Shown here: positions 11,368 to 19,999 of the stretch, piece after piece
Numbering within the stretch: the stretch's first letter is position 1
Layout: the number at the start of each line of letters is the position of its first letter
From: a bacterium
GTDB taxonomy: Bacteria > Sysuimicrobiota > Sysuimicrobiia > Sysuimicrobiales > Segetimicrobiaceae
Reading direction: 5' to 3'
DNA length: 64,000 bases
Assembly: GCA_035295165.1 (NCBI GenBank)
Contig: DATGJN010000108.1
Span: 1-64,000, forward strand
The notes under the pieces: model-generated
What the model was told of the DNA's origin: nothing
The model's input: only the letters and a program-made list of their open reading frames with translations
The model's database searches: none
Made by a program: the position numbers and the translations under genes

Positions 11368-11889
11368 TACGCGCCTCCTGACTCGGAATGTCCGGCTCGG
11401 CCAGGTCCGCGCCTGGCGAGGCCCTTGCCGGCGACGTACCGCACCACTCCACGGATCTCCAGCACCGCGGGTACGGCCGTCCCCTGCGCGGCCCCGAGTC
11501 CCGACCGCGCGATCATATCGTCAATATGCACAAATTCCTCCCGAATGGTGACACCCACCGGGCCCTGCGGGGCGGCCTCGCTCGGTCCCGGCCCACTCCG
11601 CCGCTCCGATAGCACCGCGCCCCGTGCCGCGTCGCCAACATCGCTTCCATTAAAGAGCGGCGCTCTGCTGGGGACGAGCATTGTTCCCGCGCGGAGGACC
11701 GAACGGACGCGGGCGCCAGATGGGCACCTGTCCAAGGACGCCCACGGCACCGCGGCCGCGCAACGCCACCCGGCTCCTCCCGACGGCCAACGCGGCCGCC
11801 CCGGTCCCTATTCCTTCAACCGCGGCGAGCACCGATTCGGACGCCGGGAGCGCCGTGCATGTCGATCCGAACATGCGTCTCACCGACAA
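11367..11889 (-). pseudogene. dprA: Decayed dprA (DNA processing protein A) remnant
   Basis: The last frame before topA ends in a winged-helix-like segment (EEFVHIDDMIARSGLG, VLEIRGVVRY, AGKGLARR) that matches the C-terminal domain of DprA/Smf. Upstream pieces of the Rossmann core appear in two frames. One piece resembles the GIDTAAH...GRTVAVLG region (near 11740-11830), the other a PSRAPLF...ARGAVLSE region (near 11590-11690). The total is under 180 codons, against about 360 for intact DprA, and needs at least one frameshift and a deletion. dprA normally precedes topA in Bacillota and many other bacteria. The stop still overlaps the topA start. Confidence 0.6.
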
Positions 11890-11963
11890 TACGCGTCGGA
11901 CCGATGGGCGGCGCTACACGCGCCGCGATCAGGCTGCGACACTTCGGCCCGCACCGCCCATGG

Positions 11964-11993
11964 ATTCTATACCCCGATGTCTTGCATTGTCAA
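11964..11993 (-). promoter_or_regulatory. Sigma-70-type promoter of the dprA-remnant/topA operon
   Basis: A perfect TTGACA lies at 11988-11993 on the minus strand. TATAGA at 11966-11971 follows after 16 bases; TAGAAT at 11964-11969 would give 18. It points at the decayed dprA and topA, and probably serves topA-hslV-hslU-carbonic anhydrase. Confidence 0.75.
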
Positions 11994-12167
11994 ATGAACG
12001 AGGCGCGCGTGCGCGGTCGCACGAGCATGCTGACGCCGGTGGAGCCTCGCCGACCGTGGCGCCGATGGCGTGATATCAGGAGATCGAGAGGACCTCGCTC
12101 GATCGGAGCTGGAGGCGTGACAGACGCTGCGTGCAGCGACACCGCTGGTGCCCGGCGGTATCGCGTG

Positions 12168-12207
12168 GCGGCCGGCGGCGCGCGAGCCACACAACGCCGC
12201 CGGCCGC
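12168..12207. repeat. Perfect 13-bp inverted repeat, possible terminator
   Basis: Arms 12168-12180 and 12195-12207 are exactly complementary (GC only) around a 14-base loop. It lies just after the stop of the small MFS partner gene and before the topA promoter, where a transcription end is expected. No T-run follows on either strand, so it is not a canonical intrinsic terminator. Confidence 0.5.
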
Positions 12208-12228
12208 ACACAAGACGTGCGGTGGACC

Positions 12229-12435
12229 CTAGGCGACCGGCCGCTCCTTCTGCATCCAGATCCGGACGAGATAGTACAGCACGATGACCGTGTTGATCAC
12301 GTTCAGCCCGACGGCCACCGACCACAACGACCCGAAGTCCTGCATCGGGTCCGCCGGGCCCGCACCCCGCATCTTCGCCGCGGGGCCCGCAAGGGCCAGG
12401 ATTACGCTGCTGGCATGGGCGACGTGGGGTGCCAT
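12229..12435 (-). CDS. Small one-helix partner of the MFS carrier
   Basis: This 68-residue protein begins inside the last 34 bases of the MFS gene in another frame, with a strong repeated GGAGGG ribosome site upstream of the ATG at 12435. It has one clear membrane segment near residues 38-60 (LWSVAVGLNVINTVIVLYYL), followed by a charged end (MQKERPVA). Small proteins of this kind accompany some MFS carriers such as oxalate/formate-type antiporters. The tight overlap suggests an accessory subunit, but the substrate and role are not visible. Confidence 0.72.
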   Translation of the reverse strand: MAPHVAHASSVILALAGPAAKMRGAGPADPMQDFGSLWSVAVGLNVINTVIVLYYLVRIWMQKERPVA

Positions 12436-13796
12436 GTGCCCTCCCTCCCTCCGGACAAGAGGTAGCCGAGATAGGTCCGACGGACGCGCGGTTCGATCAA
12501 CGACGCGCAGCACAGGAACCCGAGAATCCCGCACGTCGCGAACATGAGGAACGCACGGTGAAAGTCGGGTCCCGCGGGCGTTTGGATAACCATCGCCGCG
12601 GTCAGCGGCTGTGCCACGGTACTCCCGAGCATGCCGCCGAGCACAACGACACCGAGCGAGCGCCCGACCGCGCCCGGCGTCAGGATCTCCGCCAGGTACG
12701 GCGCAAACAGGGTCCCGGTCGGCGTCCACGACGCGCCGAACCCGGAGATGAAGAACGCGACGTAGGCCGTCATAATCGGCACGCCCTGGCGAAACGTCGA
12801 CGCCCACCCGATCGTCACCGCCATCAGCAGGCCGCCGAGCAGCCAAATCGGCGTGCGTTTGGTCTTCAGCACGATGTCGGACAGGTACCCGCTCAGGAGG
12901 ACTCCGCAGAGCGCCCCAAGATAGACAACCGAGGACAGCGAGCCCGCGACGATGAGCGGCAGTTTGAGCTGTTGCACGCCGTAGGTCGGCAGCCACGTGG
13001 TCAGCCCCCACGACGCCAGCAGGAAGAAGAACCCCGCGCCAAACATGAGCGCGACGTTCCGGTTCGCGAAGATCTCATGGTAGGGTGTAAGGCGCTCGCC
13101 CGGAGGAAGCTCCTCGACGCGATGCGCCCGCGCCGGGTCGGAGATGTCGCCGTGGTGCGTGCGCAGTTCTTCCTCGCTGAAGATCACGTTCAGCTCCTGG
13201 TGCGTCATCTTCGGGTCGCGCTCGGGACGGTCCACGATAAACTTGTTGATCGCGGCGAGCACCGGGAGGCCGAGGAACGACACCACCATGAACGACCACC
13301 GCCACGACCCGGTCGCCTGTGCGATCGGCACGACGATGAACGGTACCAGGATCGGCGCGATCGTATAGGCGGTCTGGTGGAAGGCGAACGCCCGGCCGCG
13401 CGTGCTGGGCGGGAACCACGTCGCGGTCAGCCGCGACCCAGCCGTCACCTCGAACCCCTGCGCGATCCCGAACAGGAGGTTTCGCAGCGCCAGTTGGTGC
13501 CAGTCGCCCACAAACGCCATCGTCCACGTGAACACGGAAAACGCGCCGATGGTGACCGCGAGCATCTTTTTGGGCCCGATCAGATCCGTGAAGAAGCCGG
13601 CGAACGGTTGGACGCATGCGTACCCGAGGAAGAACCAGAACAGGACCTGCCCCGTCTCCTTCGTCGTCATGCCGAGCGAGGCGATGATCAACGGCAACAG
13701 GGCCGCCGTCTTAGTACGGTCGATATAGTTGACGAACCACGCGAGCCATGCGGTGCCGAGCACTTGGTAGCGGCGTTGCGAGAACACGCCTTCCAT
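12402..13796 (-). CDS. MFS transporter, anion:cation symporter-like
   Basis: The 464-residue inner-membrane carrier has twelve predicted helices and the loop-2 motif GFFTDLIGPKKM, typical of MFS; a cytoplasmic central loop (about residues 215-250) divides it. Features such as NYIDRTKTAALLP and GSRLTATWFPPSTRGRAFA resemble carriers for sugar acids, phthalate or other organic anions. The ATG at 13796 has AGGAGGTGG seven bases upstream. It lies 184 bases after the fumarylacetoacetase-family gene and is translationally coupled to the small helix protein. It probably imports the organic acid handled by the neighbouring enzymes. Confidence 0.85.
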   Translation of the reverse strand: MEGVFSQRRYQVLGTAWLAWFVNYIDRTKTAALLPLIIASLGMTTKETGQVLFWFFLGYACVQPFAGFFTDLIGPKKMLAVTIGAFSVFTWTMAFVGDWHQLALRNLLFGIAQGFEVTAGSRLTATWFPPSTRGRAFAFHQTAYTIAPILVPFIVVPIAQATGSWRWSFMVVSFLGLPVLAAINKFIVDRPERDPKMTHQELNVIFSEEELRTHHGDISDPARAHRVEELPPGERLTPYHEIFANRNVALMFGAGFFFLLASWGLTTWLPTYGVQQLKLPLIVAGSLSSVVYLGALCGVLLSGYLSDIVLKTKRTPIWLLGGLLMAVTIGWASTFRQGVPIMTAYVAFFISGFGASWTPTGTLFAPYLAEILTPGAVGRSLGVVVLGGMLGSTVAQPLTAAMVIQTPAGPDFHRAFLMFATCGILGFLCCASLIEPRVRRTYLGYLLSGGREGTWHPTSPMPAA

Positions 13797-13980
13797 CAGC
13801 CGACCACCTCCTGTGGGACGCGTGCGGCCACCCGGGCCCGGGAGACCTGTGCGCGGCAGTTCGCGGTTCGGTTGAGTTTTCCTGCCCGTTGCCAGGAGCT
13901 TGGAGTACGCTTAGCGCTAGCGACGCACAGACGCGCCGAACCGCGTCCGGGCCGTGCAGCGGCGCGCTCGGGACCCCGCC

Positions 13981-14955
13981 CTAGGGCCGCCGGCCGACGC
14001 CGGTCCGCGCAGTGCCGGCGCGGGCGGGGACGGACTCGGCGACCACCGGATTCTCCAGCCGGCCCAACGCCTCGATCTCAATCGCGACCGCGTCGCCGTC
14101 CCGGAGAAAGATCGGCGGCTTGCGGGCGAACCCGACCCCGGCGGGCGTTCCCGTGGCAATCAGGTCGCCCGGTTCAAGCGTCAGGATCTCGGAGATCGAC
14201 GCGATCACCTGCGGGATCCCGAAAATGAAGTTGCTGGTGTTCGAGTCCTGCAACACCCGGCCGTTGACCGTCGTGGAAAGCCGCAGCGCCTCGGGGTGCG
14301 GGACCTCGTCCGCCGTCACCAGCTCCGGCCCGACCGGCGTCGACCGGTCGAAGACCTTCCCGATCAGCCACTGGCTGGTGCGCATCTGATAGTCTCGCAC
14401 GCTGACGTCGTTGAGGATCGTGTAGCCGGCGACGTGCGCGTACGCGTCGGTCTCAGCGATGTACCGGCCGGGCCGGCCGATGACGATCGCCAGCTCGGCC
14501 TCGTAGTCCAGCTGCTCGCTCACGCGCGGCAACACGATCGGCTGGCCGGCGCCGATCAGGCACGACGTGAACTTGGAAAAGAACACCGGGTGGTCCGGGA
14601 TCTTCATCCCCGTCTCCGCGGCGTGGTCCCGATAGTTGAGCCCCACGCAGATGACCTTCGGCGGGTGTGGCACGACGGGCAGCAGGACCAGCCCGCGACG
14701 GGCCACACGGATGCCGGGGGCCGCACCGTGGCGCGAGAACGCGACCGCATCCTCCGCCCGACGTCGGGCGTCGCCCCCCTCGCTCAGAAACCGCGTCGCA
14801 TCCGCCGGCACATCGGCGCGCGCGCGCGCGTGTGCGCGCGCCGCGCCGCGGGACTCCAGCAGAGCGGCGTACGCCGCGTTCAGGTCGACCACGTGATCCC
14901 CGTCGACCGCGCCGAGCCGTGCGCCATAGCCCGTCTTGAACGTCACCAATCGCAT
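13981..14955 (-). CDS. Fumarylacetoacetate hydrolase family protein
   Basis: This 324-residue metal-dependent C-C or C-N bond hydrolase belongs to the FAH fold. The catalytic C-terminal domain begins at VICVGLNYRDHAAETG. Metal ligands lie in QLDYEAELAIVIG and NDVSVRDYQMR, and the signature LEPGDLIATGTPAGVG is present. Members act on fumarylacetoacetate, acylpyruvates, 2-keto-pentenoates or ureidoglycolate, and the exact substrate cannot be read here. The ATG at 14955 has GGAGGGAGGA upstream. Codons near 14810-14840 form a GC/GT alternating run (Ala-Arg-Ala-His), a local oddity inside the N-terminal domain. Confidence 0.88.
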   Translation of the reverse strand: MRLVTFKTGYGARLGAVDGDHVVDLNAAYAALLESRGAARAHARARADVPADATRFLSEGGDARRRAEDAVAFSRHGAAPGIRVARRGLVLLPVVPHPPKVICVGLNYRDHAAETGMKIPDHPVFFSKFTSCLIGAGQPIVLPRVSEQLDYEAELAIVIGRPGRYIAETDAYAHVAGYTILNDVSVRDYQMRTSQWLIGKVFDRSTPVGPELVTADEVPHPEALRLSTTVNGRVLQDSNTSNFIFGIPQVIASISEILTLEPGDLIATGTPAGVGFARKPPIFLRDGDAVAIEIEALGRLENPVVAESVPARAGTARTGVGRRP

Positions 14956-15095
14956 CGTATGTCCTCCCTCCGCCTCAACGCTCCACATGAGCGTGAACAG
15001 AAACCGGTTCCGAGCGGCTCTCCGCTTAAGGTACTACGCGAGGCGGTGGGCATCCCCTCCCGCGTGCGGCCCGGTCCGCCGGCGCCGGTGCTGCG

Positions 15096-15977
15096 CTACG
15101 TGCGCAGCCTCGGGTCGAGCGTGTCGCGCAGCCAGTCGCCCGTGAGGTTCACGCCGAGCGCCGTGAGCGCGAGGGCTGCCCCCGGAAACGCCGTGAGCCA
15201 CCACGCGAAGAAGATGTAGTTCCGTCCGTCGCTCACCATGCCACCCCACGCAGCGGTCGGCGGCTGTATCCCGAATCCGAGGAAGCTGATCGTCGCCTCG
15301 GCGATGATGAACTGTGAGACCTGCAGCGTGCTGACCACGATGATCGGGGTGGCGACGTTCGGCAGCACGTGCTGCCACATCACGCGCCCGTTGCGCGCGC
15401 CGGTCGCGATGGCTGCCTGCACGTACTCCCGGTGCCGGAGCGCGAGGATCTCGCCACGCACCACCCGGACGTACAGCGGCCACCCGGCCACGACCAGGCT
15501 CAGCATGATCGTCTGCAGTCCCGCGCCGATGACGGCGTTAATGGTCAGCGCGAGCAGGATGAACGGAAAGCTGAGCTGCACGTCGGCGAGCCGCATCACC
15601 GCCGCGTCGAGCCAGCCGCCGAGGTATCCGGAGAGCATCCCCAGCGCGCAGCCGACGAACCCCGAGATGAGCACGGTCACGCCGCCCACGAGCAGCGAGA
15701 TCCGAGCGCCGAAGATGACGCGCGACAGTACGTCGCGGCCCAGTTGGTCCGTGCCGAACGGGTGCGCGGCGCTGGGAGGTCGGAGCGTGGTCGAGAACTG
15801 TGCCGCGGTCGGGTTGTAGGGAGCCAGCACGGGTGCCAGCGCCGCGCACAGGACGGCCACCGCGACGATCGCGACGCCGAGCGTGCCGGTTCGGCTCCGC
15901 CACAACCCGGGAAGCCCCCTGCCGCCTCGCCGAAGCGCGCCCGTCCTTGGAACGAGCCACCGGGCGGACTCAGCCAT
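15096..15977 (-). CDS. Dipeptide/oligopeptide-type ABC transporter permease (DppC family)
   Basis: This 293-residue inner-membrane permease has an N-terminal helix and five core helices. The family start PFGTDQLGRDVLSRVIFGARISL is present. The coupling loop EYVQAAIATGARNGRVMWQHVLPN contacts the ATPase. It overlaps dppB by eight bases and forms the second half of the channel. The cluster lacks DppD/DppF ATPases, which must come from elsewhere. The 140-base gap to the following FAH-family gene holds nothing recognisable. Confidence 0.92.
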   Translation of the reverse strand: MAESARWLVPRTGALRRGGRGLPGLWRSRTGTLGVAIVAVAVLCAALAPVLAPYNPTAAQFSTTLRPPSAAHPFGTDQLGRDVLSRVIFGARISLLVGGVTVLISGFVGCALGMLSGYLGGWLDAAVMRLADVQLSFPFILLALTINAVIGAGLQTIMLSLVVAGWPLYVRVVRGEILALRHREYVQAAIATGARNGRVMWQHVLPNVATPIIVVSTLQVSQFIIAEATISFLGFGIQPPTAAWGGMVSDGRNYIFFAWWLTAFPGAALALTALGVNLTGDWLRDTLDPRLRT

Positions 15978-16887
15978 ACCGCACCTGGGGATTCAGCCAG
16001 ACGTACGAGAGGTCGACGAGAAAATTCACGAGAATGTAGATCGCCGACGTCAGGAAGACGCCCACCATCACGACCGGAAAGTCGCGGCCGCGCAACGCGT
16101 TGAGGATGTACTGTCCGATCCCGGGCCAGGCGAAGATCGTCTCCGTGACGACGGCCCCGCCGAGCAACTGCCCGGCGTTGAGACCGAACACCGTGACGAT
16201 CGGGATCGCCGCGTTCTTGAGCACGTGTCGTGCGAGCACGCCCCGCTCGTGGATCCCCTTCGCGCGCGCGGTCCGAACGTAGTCCTGGCCGAGCGCGTCG
16301 AGAACCGACGATCGTGTGATCCGTGCGATCTGGGCCGCGTAGAACGCGGTCAGGGTCAGACTCGGCAGGACGAAGTGCGTCCATCCGCCGTACCCGGCGA
16401 CCGGCAGCCAGCGTAGCCAGACCCCAAACACCCAGATCAGCATGAGGCCCAACCAGAATCCCGGAACCGCCTGTCCCGCCGCGGTGGCGGCGATCCCGAT
16501 GTTGTCCACGAACGTGCCCCGTCGGGCGGCGGAGGCGATCCCCACGGGCACGGCCGCGCACGCCACCATCGCGAGCGAGGTGGCCGCTAGCTGAAATGTC
16601 GCCGGGAGCCGGGAGACCACGAGCGAAAGCGCCGGGGTCCGATATCGCAACGATCGCCCGAAGTCTCCGTGCACGGCCCCGCCAAGAAACGACAGGTACT
16701 GCTGCCAGACCGGTCGGTCGAACCCGAGCAGGTGGCGAAAGTACACGATGTCCTTCGGCTGCACATCCTGCGGGAGGAACAGGATCACGGGATCGCCGGT
16801 GATCCGCACGAGGAAAAAGACGACGGTCAACGCCAGAAAGATCGCCAGCACCGCTTGGCCGGCGCGGCCGAGGAGATACCGAGACAT
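15970..16887 (-). CDS. Dipeptide/oligopeptide-type ABC transporter permease (DppB family)
   Basis: The 305-residue membrane protein has the family N-terminus MSRYLLGRAGQAVLAIFLAL and six helices. The coupling motif is YVRTARAKGIHERGVLARHVLKNA, and VVTETIFAWPGIGQ is also typical. It forms a heterodimer with the overlapping DppC-type protein. The gene follows its binding protein by 64 bases. Confidence 0.93.
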   Translation of the reverse strand: MSRYLLGRAGQAVLAIFLALTVVFFLVRITGDPVILFLPQDVQPKDIVYFRHLLGFDRPVWQQYLSFLGGAVHGDFGRSLRYRTPALSLVVSRLPATFQLAATSLAMVACAAVPVGIASAARRGTFVDNIGIAATAAGQAVPGFWLGLMLIWVFGVWLRWLPVAGYGGWTHFVLPSLTLTAFYAAQIARITRSSVLDALGQDYVRTARAKGIHERGVLARHVLKNAAIPIVTVFGLNAGQLLGGAVVTETIFAWPGIGQYILNALRGRDFPVVMVGVFLTSAIYILVNFLVDLSYVWLNPQVRYG

Positions 16888-16951
16888 CTGGGGACCGTCC
16901 CCTACCCGGGGTGGACGGGGTTCATCTCATCCACCCCGCCGGCGGCGTTCC

Positions 16952-18538
16952 CTACTTCGCCTTCGCTTCCCACATCCAAACCTTCTCGTCGGGACGCGGC
17001 GCCCAGGCGATCCAGTTCGCCACACCGTAGAGGTCATGCTGGTTCCACAGCGGGACCCACGGCGCCATCGGATGCAGCGCCTCCTGGATCTTCCGAAACG
17101 CGGCGTTCCGTGCAGCGGGGTCCACGATCTGTACGGACTTGTTGATCATGGCGTCGGTCTGCGGATCGTCGAATCCGCTGTACGTTTGCGTGCCGACGAA
17201 GAGCTGATCCACGGTGCCGATCGGCTGGAGATCCGGGCCCCATCCCAGAAAGAACATGTCGCCGGCCTTGCGGTTGATGACCTTGTCGAGGTGATCCCGC
17301 CACTCGTTGACCTGGACGTGCACGGTGATCCCGAGCTTGTTGAGCTGCGCGGCGATCGCCTCGGAGACTTCTTTGTCGAGCGGATACCGCCCGCTCGGGG
17401 TATCCAGCGTCAGGGTGAGCTTCGCCGGATCGTACCCGGCCTCCCGGAGCAGTTGTTCCGCCTTCTTGGTGTCGTAATCGTAACATTTGATCGCCGGGTC
17501 GTAGGCCGAATCATACCGGCCGACGTAGCCGCAAATACGTGTGGCCATGCCGCCGAGCACCGACGTGCGCAGCTCGTCCACGTTGATGGCGTAGTTGATC
17601 GCCTGCCGCACCTTGGCGTTCTGCGTCGGGCCGGGGTGCAGCGTCTCGAACGCCAGGTAGTCGATCCGCGAGCTGACCGTGGTGCGAACCGTCGCCCGGC
17701 CACTCCGATTGACCGTGTCCACCGCCTGCGGCGGCACGTCCTTCATGATATCGATCTGGCCAGAAAGCAATGCGGCGAGGCGCGCGCTGAACTCCGGGAT
17801 CACCGAGAACACGACGGCGTCGATTGCCGGGGCGCCGGCCCAATAGGAGGGGGTCTTCGCCAGCGTCAGCGACTGTCCGCGCGCCCACTCCTTAAACGTA
17901 TAGGGACCGGTGCCGATCGGGTGCGCCGCGGCGTAGTCGATACCGACCTTCTGCACGTACTCGGGCGCCAGCATGAACGGGCCCGGCAGCGAGACGTTGT
18001 CGAGGAATGCGGGGAACGGCTCCGAGGTGTGCACCCGCACCGTGTAGTCGTTCACGATCTCGACGCCCGACACCGACTTGAATCGGGGCAGGTAGTGGGT
18101 CTTGTTCTTCGGATCGAGGAGGTAGTCGAACGTAAACTTGACGGCTTTAGCGGTAAACGGCTCGCGGTTGTGGAACCGCACGTCTTTGCGGAGCGTGAGC
18201 TCCCAGGTCTTGTCGTCGAGGATCCTGTACCCGGTCGCCAGCCACGGGATGATCTTCTCCGTCTTCGGGTCCCGCGTAAACAGCAGATCGTAAATGTTTT
18301 CGAGCTGCGCGTTGGTCGTCCAATCGACGATCGTTGCCCCCATCAGGGTCAGCGGCTCGCTGCCGATGCCGATCGTGATCTGGTTGTGCGCCTGGGCGTC
18401 GGCGGCCGTGGAGGCCGGCCCAGGACCGAGCCCACCCACGGCCATCCCGGCCCCGGCGGCGATCCTGAGAAACGTTCGGCGCGTGACGTGGCGACCCCAC
18501 TGGCACCTCGGTGGGCGTGCAGCGCGCTCGGCCGTCAT
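16952..18538 (-). CDS. Tat-exported peptide/organic-substrate binding protein (SBP family 5)
   Basis: The 528-residue extracytoplasmic receptor delivers substrate to the DppBC-type permeases. The N-terminus has a Tat signal (TRRTFLRIAAGAG and a hydrophobic segment, cleavage near the Ala-rich region before HNQITIG). The mature protein shows SBP5 features: NIYDLLFTRDPKTEKIIPWLA, WELTLRKDVRFHNREPFTAK, and AHPIGTGPYTFKEW. The ATG at 18538 is preferred over one seven codons upstream because GGGAGGGGG precedes it. The ligand is not deducible; family members bind peptides, nickel, opines or sugars. Confidence 0.92.
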   Translation of the reverse strand: MTAERAARPPRCQWGRHVTRRTFLRIAAGAGMAVGGLGPGPASTAADAQAHNQITIGIGSEPLTLMGATIVDWTTNAQLENIYDLLFTRDPKTEKIIPWLATGYRILDDKTWELTLRKDVRFHNREPFTAKAVKFTFDYLLDPKNKTHYLPRFKSVSGVEIVNDYTVRVHTSEPFPAFLDNVSLPGPFMLAPEYVQKVGIDYAAAHPIGTGPYTFKEWARGQSLTLAKTPSYWAGAPAIDAVVFSVIPEFSARLAALLSGQIDIMKDVPPQAVDTVNRSGRATVRTTVSSRIDYLAFETLHPGPTQNAKVRQAINYAINVDELRTSVLGGMATRICGYVGRYDSAYDPAIKCYDYDTKKAEQLLREAGYDPAKLTLTLDTPSGRYPLDKEVSEAIAAQLNKLGITVHVQVNEWRDHLDKVINRKAGDMFFLGWGPDLQPIGTVDQLFVGTQTYSGFDDPQTDAMINKSVQIVDPAARNAAFRKIQEALHPMAPWVPLWNQHDLYGVANWIAWAPRPDEKVWMWEAKAK

Positions 18539-18578
18539 GGAGCGGTCACCCCCTCCCATACGATGCCGCCGAGACGGT

Positions 18579-19781
18579 TCACCGTCGTACGGCGGCGACG
18601 GTCTGGGACTCCAGGTCTCGCGGGAACTTGGTCGTGACCTCGGGCCGGCCCTGCTTCACGATCACCGTGTCGTCGTGCCGGAACCCCCCGACGCCGTACA
18701 GATAGATCCCGGGCTCGCAACTAAACACTTCGTTCTCGACGAGCGGCCGGAAGTTGAACGCGATGTCGTCGGGGAACTCGTGCCCCGCGAGGCCGATACC
18801 GTGTCCCGTCCGGTGGACGATCCGATCGCCGTAGCCATGCTGCTCAAACACCCGCTGGGCCGCCGCGTCGGCATCGGCCATCGTCGCGCCGGCCACAAAC
18901 GCGGCGGCAGACGCGTCCTGCGCCTCGTACGCCGCTTGAAACGCCGCGGCCTGCTCCTTGCTCGGGGTGCCGACGAAAAACGTCCGTTCGTTCTCGCAGA
19001 CGTACCCGTTGAGGCGCGGGATGATCACGTTCACGATGCCGTGTCCGCGTTCGATCACCTGCCCGTAGTTCCCGCTGATCCCGTGCGGGCACGCGGAGTT
19101 GGGGCCGGTGAGCCCCGCGACCCGGATCTCCACCTTGTAGTCGGGCCAGCGCCGAATCGCTTCGGTGCAGATCTCGTGCGCGACGAGCGTGTCCACTTCC
19201 GCGAGCGGCCGGCCCGGCGCGAGGTGCTCGCGATACCGCTGCTGTCCCCAGTCGCTCAACTCGGCGCCCTGACGGATGAGCGTGAGCTCCTCCTCGTCCT
19301 TGACCTCGCGCATCTCTCGCAGAAGACGCCCGGCCGCGACGAGTTCAACGCCGGGCAGGAGCGACGGCACCTGGCCGATTGGGCCGGCGGTGCTGTCCAC
19401 CCCGAGCCGGCCCCGGCGGATCCCCTTGCGCCGCAGGAGATCGGCCACCATCTGGGGCCACTGCGGCGTCAGGTACGTGCGGTGCTGCATCCGGTAGTGC
19501 TCGGCGTAGAAGTGCACCTCGGGAATCCACATCGATTTGTGCTCGGTCGCGTACCGGACATGGTTCGTCGATAGCTCGTGCATAACCAGGAACGGGTCCG
19601 CGTCGCGCGGGATGATCGCCGCCACCGGGCGTTCCCACGGCTGGACGTCGAGGAAGTATCCGGACACGTACAGGAAGTTCTCGGGAGTCAGCACGACGAG
19701 GGCGGCCAGATCCGCGTCGAGGAGCTCCTTGCGAATGCGGGTCAGCCGGTCCTGATACACGCGGCGGCTCAGGTATCCCAT
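18579..19781 (-). CDS. Creatinase/M24-family hydrolase with altered metal site
   Basis: The 400-residue protein has the two-domain pita-bread fold: a creatinase N-domain (residues 8-155) and an M24 C-domain (about 165-385). His327 in RTGHGIG and Glu356 in SCEPGIY are kept. The first two metal Asp positions read Ile/Asn around residues 251-265 (NVIIPRLNGYVCENERTF), and the last Glu is Asp370. Such loss is known in metal-independent creatinase-like enzymes. It leads an importer operon, so it may cleave an imported C-N bonded compound. The ATG at 19781 has GGAGGTG upstream. Confidence 0.85.
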   Translation of the reverse strand: MGYLSRRVYQDRLTRIRKELLDADLAALVVLTPENFLYVSGYFLDVQPWERPVAAIIPRDADPFLVMHELSTNHVRYATEHKSMWIPEVHFYAEHYRMQHRTYLTPQWPQMVADLLRRKGIRRGRLGVDSTAGPIGQVPSLLPGVELVAAGRLLREMREVKDEEELTLIRQGAELSDWGQQRYREHLAPGRPLAEVDTLVAHEICTEAIRRWPDYKVEIRVAGLTGPNSACPHGISGNYGQVIERGHGIVNVIIPRLNGYVCENERTFFVGTPSKEQAAAFQAAYEAQDASAAAFVAGATMADADAAAQRVFEQHGYGDRIVHRTGHGIGLAGHEFPDDIAFNFRPLVENEVFSCEPGIYLYGVGGFRHDDTVIVKQGRPEVTTKFPRDLESQTVAAVRR

Positions 19782-19999
19782 CGATTCACCTCCGGAGAGT
19801 CGGCGCGGCGGCCGCGGGCGCACCGCGACGGACGCGGACGGCCCCGCGGGCACCCGCGAGGCATGCGCAACGCCGAGGAGTTCCGCGTCCCGGCGATCGT
19901 GTCCTTCGTCCGGGGCCGTCCCGCCGCGCGATCGTGGGGGCCCGGCGGTGGTGCCGCAGCCGGCAGGGAAGCGCACCCTCGCAGCGAAACGGGTCGACC

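Noticed and set aside
12000-12228. Small frames between the MFS partner and the topA promoter
   Set aside because: No ribosome sites or recognisable motifs; the area is best explained by the inverted repeat and intergenic sequence.
14808-14842. Alternating GC/GT run that looks like a simple repeat or Z-DNA tract
   Set aside because: It is fully inside the FAH-family gene and encodes Ala-Arg-Ala-His residues; it is too short to call a separate element, though it is noted in that gene.
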